Origin: Membranipora membranacea
Taxonomy: Eukaryota; Bryozoa; Gymnolaemata; Cheilostomatida; Membraniporidae
Assembly: GCA_914767715.1 (NCBI GenBank)
Contig: OU612070.1
Location: 2,187,501 to 2,251,500, forward strand
DNA: 64,000 bases
Reading direction: 5' to 3'
Positions within the stretch are counted from its first letter, which is position 1; the number at the start of each line of letters is the position of its first letter. Under the pieces are notes generated by a model, which saw nothing but the letters and a program-made list of their open reading frames with translations, had not been told where the DNA came from and did not search any database. Positions 36,401 through 46,328 of the stretch are shown here, in pieces. A program made the translations under genes and the position numbers.

Positions 36401-36498
36401 TAGACACAAATTTTCAACAAAAAGGTCGCTCAAAGTTCATTTCAGAAAATGAAGTTGAAGAGGTGAAAAGGTTACTCAATCAGGCATTGTTGGATTAG
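33485..36498 (+). CDS. Rhodopsin-like (class A) G protein-coupled receptor
   Basis: Seven-pass receptor in two exons: 33485 (or 33548) to 34390, and 35869-36498. Starting at the second in-frame ATG (33548, MNISSV) gives 490 residues with N-glycosylation sites NIS and NTT before TM1 (LLLLILGINILIGVP). TM2 and TM3 follow, with the conserved Cys in LVCEVAAG. At the TM3 end the DRY position reads QVIRLQY, unlike typical DRY. Loop 2 has a Cys (LHACTRD); TM5 is VVRIAVALVWIQVF. TM6 and TM7 come from exon 2, where NPEFKKTY replaces NPxxY. The long Ser/Lys-rich tail lacks recognised domains. AATAAA at 36560. Ligand unknown; the subfamily is not assigned. A 67-bp tandem duplication overlaps the 5' end, and a truncated copy lies upstream. 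Confidence 0.8.
35488..35531. repeat. Micro-palindromic insertion, family 1, 7-bp target duplication
   Basis: A 30-bp insert (35495-35524) starts CAGGGAGTTACAGAG and ends AAACTCCTTG, the same ends as the 2738 copy but 5 bases longer in the middle. Exact CTGTGAC lies at 35488-35494 and 35525-35531. Located in the GPCR intron, and apparently not matched in the duplicated copy's shorter intron. Confidence 0.8.
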
Positions 36499-37116
36499 GT
36501 TCAGATTCTGCAGACTGGTTGTAATACAGTCAGCCTCTTAGATTTAATTTTCATGTACTAATAAAAAACTTCTGTAACCACCGCTTCACACCAAATCATC
36601 TCTTCAGTGCCTTTGTGACTTGTTTTGGCTTTTATATCGATTGTGTTGTTATGTAGAGGGTGATAATACATGTGATTGAGGCAGGCCTAGTGTTCCAAAA
36701 GCTGTCCCATGGTGGGATTCAATAACCTTTGTGTATCAAATAATCAGCTGAAATTTATAAAACATAATATTCAGTGGTAGAAATACAGGCAGATAGACAT
36801 ACATTTACTGATCCACTATCTGTTCAGCCATCATATTCTAAGCATTCATCTAACACCTGTGTTTCTAATGATTAACTTAGCAATGGCAACACTGCCCCAC
36901 TACTAAGTGTCAAATTATACTGGTGCTATGTGTGGTAGTTGTGTTACGTGCAGTCAGGGTAAAAGGTGTTTGCTTGGTTGTGGATCGTTTCTAGCGCTCC
37001 ACTAGGGTGTCACCATAAACATATGAATACTCTTTCTGTTCTGTGCACTTGCTGTTTTATATAGTTGATCTACACAATATTTCTCTGTATAAACTGGGCC
37101 GTTGGACAGGGTGAGA
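36499..37116. other. Tail-to-tail gap between GPCR and profilin-like gene
   Basis: Holds the GPCR 3' UTR with AATAAA at 36560 and sequence shared with the 3' flank of the broken copy (for example the CACTAGGGT(A/G)TC stretch near 37000 and 32045). No further gene seen. Confidence 0.6.
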
Positions 37117-38658
37117 CTAGGCCCTTGGTGTAGCACCACCTCCTGTATACTCACCTAATTTATTTGATGCCTCTGCGCAAATAGCAGGAAACATATTATT
37201 GTCGTAGAATACTACCAAATGGTATTTAAGTGTCCTCAGCAACAACAGTCCTCCTTCCTGTAAAGCAAATAGATGAAAAGTATTTAAATCTGATAAATTA
37301 TGAAGAGCTATCACGTCTGTGATCGCCCTCTCTCTATGTCACAAAGATTCAGCTCATTCTGTTCATAATGAGTAGGATATCCAGATTGTTCATATATAGT
37401 TCATGGTTAAACTCATGAGCTCTGTTTGACCAATCTAATAAACCATTCTAGTTGACCCACAGTAGGTATATTTTGTAATATAGAGGGAATATAAAAAAAA
37501 AGCGTGTAACCATCCTTTTTAAGGTATGGAGTTATCTTCTCATTTTGTCTGAGCAGATAAGTTCCAAATTGGCAAGTTTGCTAGTGAAAATTTGTGGCAT
37601 TTATTTATCAAACATGATTTTTGCCATATTGAAGACATGATCAACTTATCATCATTCCAGGCTCCAGCAGAATTACTGATATTGAAACATGATCTAATAA
37701 AGAATTTAATGATATACGTCATATATAAAATGTGTACTGTATTGTTGACAAAAGAAGTCAAATATTTCACCCGCAAAACACAGTAGATAATCTCAGTAAC
37801 TGAACGTCATGCAAGTTTTAAAAGATGGTTTGGATGTAGTGAAATGAGCGCTAGACCACTGCAGTGTACATACCTCAGTCTTAGCATACACTGCATCACA
37901 GTCACGTCTCGATACACTGTAACTATTTGAATTAAAAGTGAATCCTTTACTTCTTAGGTTTGGCTTAGTGAATAGCATACCAAGTTTTATGACACCAGCA
38001 TCTGGAATCTAAAAACAAAGGATATCTCCAACCCAATTCATCATGAGCAAGCAATGTAGAAAAGTCATCACTAATTATTTAGAAGGTACCATTTGGTTTA
38101 ATGGACTGTGGGCCAATGCTATATCCAAAAGTCCTACTGATCTCTTATTTTAATGCAAATGATCTTTTCTCAACACATAGTCATAAATTGTTCCTGGATC
38201 AGTCAGATTTCCATCCCATTATATGAACTGATGCTGTCTGAATTTTGGCACTTTTTATTCATAAACTAAATTTTAATCATTTGTACATTCAAGTCTGGTC
38301 GTTGTGTGTCTTTCAACCAAGACCAGTTTTTCTTACGATTAATAAAAACCCGGCTGAATATCGTGAGATCCGTAACTTTCTAGGAGCAAAGTGGTGGGGT
38401 TAACACAACAAATAGATTTCACACATGTTTTTATGTAAAAATAATGTATGTCAAGTTGTGAAAACTGCATCGTAATAGAGTTCTTACCTCAAAACCAGGG
38501 TTTGCTGATATGTAAGAGAAATCCTTCAGGTCGATGAGTACGGCATCCTTGACATTTCCGCAGCTGAGCAGATTGTCAACCAGCAGGGCGTGTTGCATAG
38601 CCTCAGAGAACCCTCTCTGTGGAATAGCAGGAAGAGGACGGCGCAGCACACTAGACAT
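37117..38658 (-). CDS. Profilin-4-like protein
   Basis: 148 residues from three phase 0 exons: 38658-38488 (ATG), 38008-37874, 37257-37117 (TAG). The sequence reads DNLLSCGNVKDAVLIDLKDF, SANPGFE, then a middle exon with GFTFNSNSYSVSRRD and DAVYAKTE, then LLLLRTLKYHLVVFYDNNMF, ICAEASNKLGEY. The fold pattern (VDxLL...AAL, sPGF, YxxxR, vvvkT..yllvaTY, YPsiC.Ea...LGdYL) fits the profilin family and most resembles profilin-4. That divergent class binds phospholipid, with weak actin interaction reported for mammals. The last exon contains GGTGAG, which looks like a donor but is coding (KLGEY). The last exon was duplicated to 32270-32410. Confidence 0.82.
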
Positions 38659-38790
38659 GGTGTAGGGCTTACTTGTTCACCAGCGTAACGATTTGATTTG
38701 CGTTTTGCATCGTGTCTTACATCACAGCGTTATGTTCAACCCTGTTATAGTTCTGCTGACCTTCGCGACCAATAATTCCAGAGCAAGGAT

Positions 38791-38816
38791 ATGGGAGTTT
38801 CTACTCCTTGAGTTAT
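38791..38816. repeat. Possible family 1 micro-palindrome without clear target repeat
   Basis: CAAGGATATGGGAGT and ACTCCTTG ends form a hairpin like the other family 1 inserts. The flanking 7-mers do not match, so it may have been inserted then rearranged, or may be chance. Confidence 0.35.
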
Positions 38817-39205
38817 AAGAATCAAGCAATTATAGTATATAAGTGCAATTTTAATAATAGTCATGTATACAGTCATCAACGTGGGCGCAAGTTCCAAGTT
38901 TAGAAGAGCAACAAGTTTTATCTAATATTTTTTTATTATTTGCAATTTTGGTGACAATTTATTGACAGTACTCTAGGTATTCATTTCTCAAGCAAGGTGA
39001 CTATAGACTCCTTAAGAGAAGCATATACACTCCAGGGTTCTAGGGGCTGGAAGAATCAATCTGAAAAGTTCCTCCTAAAATTATTTTGTTTCTGAATTTT
39101 GCATCATTCTTTATCAATAGACATTGTTCAATCCATGTTGTTGCCAAATGATTCCTCATATCATCTCACTTGCTAGTTGCTACTGTTTAGAATCATCATA
39201 TAGTA

Positions 39206-39295
39206 CTACTTCACATGTACTGGTCCTGTCTCAATGGTTTGCCTCGCAGCTGAAGTAGACTTCCGGTCTAGTTTTCCAGCAAGGGTGAACAGCTC
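39206..39295 (-). CDS. Candidate orphan terminal exon
   Basis: After an acceptor-like TATATCACAG, an exact 30-codon frame reads ELFTLAGKLDRKSTS and AARQTIETGPVHVK to TAG. The codon content looks coding, but no upstream exon or family was recognised. Low confidence. Confidence 0.25.
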   Translation of the reverse strand, partial: ELFTLAGKLDRKSTSAARQTIETGPVHVK

Positions 39296-41209
39296 CTGTG
39301 ATATACTGAGATTTATTATGCTCACGTTCACATTGCTCCTAAATAATTGCACAATTGCTTACGGTGTGCTGTGTTAGATGAGAAATGATGATGATCGCCA
39401 TAACTGTATCCACATACACTATAATTTACAAAATGCACAAACAACTTAACTGTCTGTATGAGGAAATAGTTATCATTATGATTCAACTGCATACCCTATC
39501 TTGCCCTTTAAACAACGTTGTATGCTGAATGATTCATTGACAAAATAGAAGCACTATCGCATAGTATCACTCTCTCAGTTATTTAAAGTCAAAAATGCTC
39601 AGCTGTAGTTATCTCCTCCTTACTTTTCCAAAAGCTATCTCCTTCCTACAGTTTTTAATTCAGAATAACCACATTTGGTCACCTGGATCGTTAGTCAATC
39701 AGCTAACTATTCATTTATTTTTTTCTGCAAACTCCAAATCTGACAAAAAATCTCCAAGTTCATGTTTTTCTGCTTGGGCAGAATTACATTTCGACATGGT
39801 AACTCACAGAGATCTGGTTTTTTTTGGAGCATCAGTTCATCACATTATCTAAATGAGCTTTTGAGGGCATGTTTGAAATATCTTTTTAACATATTTAAAA
39901 TTGCGATTTACTTTTTCATTACAGTGTTTATTTCATCCATCAGTGCAGTGGCGATGTTGCGCAAGGCAGTGCAAAGAGCCTATATATTTGTAGTTTCTAT
40001 GCCATTGTGTACAGTTTCAAACACATTTTAATTGCCTTTTATCAAAGGAGTGGAGCAATTTAAAATGACAATGGAGATGCTATACTGAACTTAAACAAAA
40101 GAATATTTCTGTTGATAGATATAAGTTTTCAATATAGATTGTGGTGACCCATCAGACACCCATCAAATTCTATCAGAATGAAGATATACCTCAAAATAAT
40201 TTATCTTCATCATTCTACATACATCTTCAGAAATATCCAGAATCTATATCTGATTCGATACTCTGTTTGTCTTGTTGTATTGCACTTTTAGCCAGTCAGA
40301 TCTGCACTTTTACCTCGATAGAATTTTTGATTTATGTATGCAGCGTTAGGTATGTTGTAATTCCTGCTCAGACCAAATATATTTTCCAATCAGTATCCCA
40401 AGCCCGAAACCCCAGTTCTGATACAAAATTTGGCCCATAATGAGTGTGCCCCATTTTTTATACCAATTATATTGCATCTAAGATATCATATCATATTATG
40501 TTGAATCAATAGGCTCTAGTGGCTGGCTGCCCATTTATTTACATTTTTGAAATCGACCATGATACCTTGTCGACATTCAATTATCCACACTCTGTTTACT
40601 CAACAAAACCATGGTCCATGCTTCTAAAAAAGTGATACAAGGTTGCGATCACTTCACTCTTGGCTAGCCGGGTAAACCTTCTTCCGGGAGTTATTGCACA
40701 ATCAAGTAGAGGGTGCCCTGGGACTGAATTTATACTGCAACAAGTTATAATGTTGTTACTTTTGAGGATTCAGTTAGCCAAACAGGTGGGCTGCCTCAAT
40801 AAACAACAAATCTGAGATGGCCCCAAAAAAAATTGGAAGCAGTTCTTCACGCAGTGCATTGAAACGATCCAAGTACAATTGAGACCTAAGCTGGATGAAG
40901 ATATCAGTTAGAGCAATTACAGACATTGTTTTCTTAGAGTAAATTTTCTAATCCCTCAAGAAATCTTAATTGTAAACAACCAGTTGTATTGCATTTTCTG
41001 TCTTTCATTACAGGGAACGAATTTGTTACTGTTGTGCCTTGTTTATCTTTTCCAAAGGATTTAAAGGCAATGTAATATTAGCATATCAAAACCTGAGGAT
41101 AATCTTTGTGTCTCAAGACTTGTTGCTTCTTATGATATTCATGTTTCAAGGCATTATTACATCTGATTAAAATTGAAGGTTGATTTAAATCAGATGTCTT
41201 GTCACAAGC

Positions 41210-41350
41210 CACATCCCGGAGCATAGGCGGCGAAATTCGTTGCCTTAGTGGCCAGGCCACAATATCTGCGCCAGGTTGCTCTCTGTTTGCAGGCAGGTCG
41301 GAGCACACCTGGGTGCCAACCAAAGCCCAGTAGACGATGGACCGCAGATA
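41210..41350 (-). repeat. Diverged SINE copy
   Basis: Shares CATCCCG, GCGCCA(A/G)(T/G)TTGCTCTC and GGCAGGTCGGAGCACACCTG with the SINE at 44795-45015 in the same order. The tRNA-like end is decayed. Confidence 0.65.
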
Positions 41351-41740
41351 CATTTGATATGAGGCCCTTTCGATAAATTTAAGGTTCAATGATTGCACAG
41401 ACCAAGGGTACATTGCGGCAGCATCATTCAAGGATTGTCAAGATAGTTAATCCTATTGTAAAAACTGCCACAATACTGCCTTCCTAGCTCTACCCACCTT
41501 ATCAATTTAGCTAGAATAGTTAGGTGTAATTTAAGCATGAAACATCAAGTCTAATTGTGGAGTAAGGCTGTACAAAAAGAATTTTTTATGGGAGAGCCTG
41601 CATATTCTATTTTTTACTGTGATCAAAAACTTTGAATTCAGTTCATTCTCCAGAACCCTATAATTGTGACAAATACATGAAAGGAGTTTTTGGCATCAAG
41701 CTTCACATAACTTTCCCCTTGACACAAAGCTTGCAGGTAC

Positions 41741-41774
41741 CTTGACCAAGGAGTAAAAAAACTCTGTCTTTGAC
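41741..41774. repeat. Decayed micro-palindromic insertion, family 1
   Basis: A 21-bp insert (41747-41767) starts CAAGGAGTAAAAAAACTC, matching the first insert at 29228. The flanks CTTGAC and CTTTGAC differ by one base. Confidence 0.55.
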
Positions 41775-42781
41775 TATTGTTAAACAATTTATTCTGTACC
41801 CCTTACTCTGTGAAGCAGTCGAGCCACATGCTTGAAACTAAAATTTTTAGACAGATAGATAGATGGGGTGATAACTCTATTCTGCAAATGAGCCACCAAA
41901 ATTCAACAACAAGAGAAGACAACTTCGTAGCCTAAGATTTGCCAAAATTGACTTTAATGAACTGAGTCTGTGATAGTGTGGTGGCTTCTTATTAAGTGTA
42001 ATGACAAACATTGCGGTGTTGCATCATAATCATCTCTGTAATACGAGATATAGAGTCAGTCACCTGAGCAGTTAATATTTTACAGCCATCGATCAGTCCT
42101 TTACGAGTCAACATAGAAGCAAAACATATCAGCAAGCTGCACTGTTTGTATTTAGTATCATGGTTATCTGTGGAGACAATTGAAGATAAGCTTTGTCTAA
42201 CAAGCGTGGGTGGAAGAGCATATAACTGCACGGCTGTACAGAGTACTACTTACTTACATCAATTCCACCAGACCGTTATTCAGGTATGCATGTGTCTCTC
42301 ACTACAGAGTAAACATCTCATGGTACCATGAAACAATAAGCTCACTATTTTTTACTGCCGGGAAGTTGGATAATTTTGTCACCGCTGTTTTCTCACCAAG
42401 CCATTGCATAATCCCACAGCCCCCGATCACCATAGTCACATACATAATAGCATAGTCACTCTGCCATTACTTCACTTTCACCGGCGGGATAGTTGTCTGT
42501 AAGCCGTTTTGTCATTATACTCAAAATAACACATTTTCTCACTGGATGGTGAAAAGCATACCAGGAAGGGAGGGAGGAAGTGACAAAATGACAGTTGGTA
42601 AATAGACCACATATGATTGCCTTATCTCAAAGCAGTGGGTTACTTTAGAGCATATCACATGAAACTTACAATCATGCGCTCAACTGGTTTAAATATTATG
42701 AACTGATAGATTTGGACTTTTTTTACTTGTTTTGAAATATAAATTCCATTTATAATTTATGAAGGCGATAGTGACACACAG

Positions 42782-45700
42782 ATGGATCGTCTACAGGAGA
42801 TGATGGTTGAGTTCTGCGACCAGCTGAACCTCAAAGATCCAGATGAAAAGTTCTATGAAGAGCTCACACCATTGTTAGGTCAGCTTTCTTTTGATGATAT
42901 AAAAAGCACTCTCCAGAAAAAGAATTTTTTTGGCTGGAAACCTCTTAATTGGGCAGCAAAACAAGGCCATTCCCGTGTCATCACGGCTTTCCTCACAGCG
43001 GTGCCAATGGAGAGGAGGCTGCGGCTACTGCAGACAAATAAATACACCCCATTACATCAAGCGTGTCGACAAGTTAATGTGATCAAAACCATTCTGTCTC
43101 ATTTATCCACTGAGCAGAAGGCCACACTGATCTGTTCACAGAGTAGAGATAGCTGTACGCCTCTACATGAGACTGTGAACTGGGGTAAAACAGATATAGC
43201 TAAAATACTGCTAGACAGTTTAACACCAAAGCAGCAGCTTCAGCTTCTCGCTGTCAAAGATAAAGATGATAAGACAGCAGTTCAGATCGCTGACTCTAAA
43301 GACGATATGGATATGGAGGAACTACTCATTGATTATCAGGAGCAAGCTCAACAATCCATAGACAAAGCGAGACTTAGTCTAGGTATGTTATACATTTTAA
43401 TGTCTGACAACGTCCCCCCCCCCCCATCATTTGCCCTAATTTCTGTGCTACGTTTACGGAACACATCATACCTGCCAAATAAAGAGTGTATAATCATGAA
43501 AATAATATTTCGGTTTCATTACGCTAGAAAGATACTAATATTACTGGCATGGCTTGACGTGTAGGGTACTGCCTGATGTCGGATATGATTTTGTAAAGCA
43601 GAAGAGCAGGAAGTGTTTGCTTTATAATCGTGTTTCCTCGTTATAGAAAAAGATTGTCTCAGATTTTCTCATTTTATGTAATTATGCCTTCTTAGCTGCA
43701 TTTATAGAAGCTGAAAATAAACATTGGGAACAAAACCCAGTCTTCAGTGATAGTCAGCTCTGTGACCTGGTAGATTGCCATCTCGTATTTATCCTGGTTT
43801 TATTAATCTAGCTCCAGACTAAGACTTTTCTGCCTTACTACTACTATCCTTTTTGTTCATTTTTAACAGCGGTATCTGATGAGATCAAAGAAAGAAAAGA
43901 AGACAACTCAAAACGGAATATTTCTGACAATCTAGCAAATACTTTCAAGAACTTGGAGCTTCCCAATTTTGCAGGTAAATCTCTCGGCTCATCAGTGAGG
44001 ACATTGCATGGTATTTAAACACCAAATCACAGCAAAGCAACATGAAATGGCTGGCTTCCATCCACTTCTCACAGCTTGAAATGGCAAGACTTTTCCCATA
44101 TGTCCCAACGGTGATCAGGGTTGGGCGCTGTGCTTGTGATGGCAGGAGGTTTTGATCACTCAACAGACAGATTCTATACAATATTTTGGCTGATCGGTTT
44201 CATTAAAAGTTTGAGATATCCGAAATTTAAGCAGATTATGAAAGTTCTAGTTTGCTAACGATCCTTCATCATTACATGTATGACTGGACACTGAACGTCT
44301 TGCTCCGCACTCATTCTGTGCCCAAATAAATAAAAAATATACTATATATTTCATCTCTTTATGAAAATGCAATCAATGAATCACTGTAGTGGAGAACCTA
44401 TACCTCTAACCCATGGGACTCCGCCATGCATTACCAAGGGATATATTGAGCAATACATATACATAGGTATTATCACCTTACTAGAGGTATGATATTTTCT
44501 CTGCAGTAAATACGTTTTCATTTTTAATTTAATACTTTATTACTTAATTTAATACAGGTAATTTTGGGAAAATGATACCATTCTCTGGTAAGCAGCTCTC
44601 TGAGGATATAAAGGCTAAGGTGGACAGGTGCCGAATACCGAGTGAGAGATTGTCTATTGGTCAACAGCTCGGCAAGGGGAATTTTGGAGTTGTCTACAAA
44701 GGCAAATTTATAGCTCCATCCGGAAATATCAAAACAGTAGCAGTCAAAAGCATCAGAGGTAAAATAATGTTGGTTAAAATCTCAAGGTTTCATCACTCAC
44801 CGCATCCCGTAGAAAGGGCTTTGCCGCAATGTCAGCGCCAATTTGCTCTCAGTTTGTAGGCAGGTCGGAGCACACCTGGGGGTCCAACAATCCCCAATAG
44901 TGAGTGGACTGCAGTGGGATTTGGACCCACAACCTTCAACACTTGCGCGCTGAAGGCCGGCGCTCTAACCAAGGAGTTAACTCCTTGCTCTAACCTGAGC
45001 CACCTTCTACTCCTGCATTTATTATTAACTTGCTGTTTTTGTGATTTTACCATGTTAAATATCGTATAGCGTTATCCATTTCATCATTTCATCATCAATT
45101 GTAATAATTGTTCTAGTTTTGTGGCTGCGTTGAAACTTATTATTTTATTTTAATTTATACAGATGACAGGGAGATGAGTTTTGAGGATTTGTAGAATTTC
45201 CTAACAGAGGGAACTCTGATGATTGACTTCAAACATGAGAACGTTCTCTCCCTGATCGGTGTGGTCTATGAAAAGGCCGATCTACCTCTGGTAGTTTTAC
45301 CTTTCATGGAGAACGGAGATTTATGTACATTCGTGAAAAAAGAAGATTTGGTCAGTATGAATAATAAAATATCTAGAGTCTTCAAATGTTTGTTTTGAAA
45401 AACCCCAGGTATTGTGCTACTGCTGTTCACTAATTTTATCTGATTCATGTTGTCCAAGGAGAAAATCCTGTGCCAACGCTTTTAGAAATATCCTGTCAGT
45501 TGACTGAAGACAAGCCCCTGGTAAAAAACCAAACCTTATTTAGGGAAGTTTGGAGTTGTCCACAACCACAACTATGCCTCCTATATTACATGTACTTATA
45601 ATATAATCTCTTCTAAGTTTTCTCGATCTCATTAAAGACCTTACTCTTGCATCTTATATAATGTGAACAAAACTTCTATGATTAGTTACATTCCCATAAA

Positions 45701-46297
45701 ATCTTATTGTTTTTACCATTCAATGTTTTAGACCCTAACATTGGCAGATATACTTCACTTTGGGTATCAGATTGCAAACGGAATGAAATATTTAGCTGAG
45801 AAGAAGTTTGTTCATCGGGATTTAGCCGCAAGAAATTGCATGTGGGTCTCAAATGCGATACTATTTCGGAATCAGTTTTTCTAATCAGTTCAATGATCAA
45901 TTGTTTATTATCAGTTTGAAAATCACCATGAAAATAGGGTTATTTTCTTTATATTTGCTTGTGGTGCACACTGACAGGTTATTTTTTTGGATATATATAT
46001 ATAATATATATACATATATATTATAATATTATGCTGTGTGTTGGGTTTTTCAAACACACAGTAGACCTCCTGTATTTATGGTCCTAATCTGAACAGACTT
46101 TTACACTGTTTGTTCTTTCCGTACAGGATTGATGGTTTCTATATGGTGAAAATAGCTGACTTCGGAATGTCTCGAGACATTTATAAGACAGACTATTATA
46201 CTGTGGGAGATATGAGCAAACCTGTGCCGATGAAATGGATGGCTTTGGAATCTCTAAAGGAAGGAAGATACACCTCAAGTTCTGATGTTGTATGCTG

Positions 46298-46328
<31 letters not shown>

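Larger units (their letters stand above)
38659..42781. other. 4.1 kb intergenic region
   Basis: No confident gene. A possible last exon of a minus-strand gene is listed at 39206-39295. A diverged SINE body lies at about 41210-41350 and a decayed family 1 micro-insertion at 41741-41774. The longer open frames (39595-40031 and 41992-42455) have no domain similarity and poor codon character. Confidence 0.5.

Noticed and set aside
37150-37157. Splice donor GTGAG in the profilin last exon
   Set aside because: Reading through gives KLGEY, matching the family C-terminus, followed by a stop; no further exon is needed.
39595-40440. ORFs of 85-99 codons
   Set aside because: No recognised motif, no consistent splice sites, AT-rich codon use typical of non-coding DNA.
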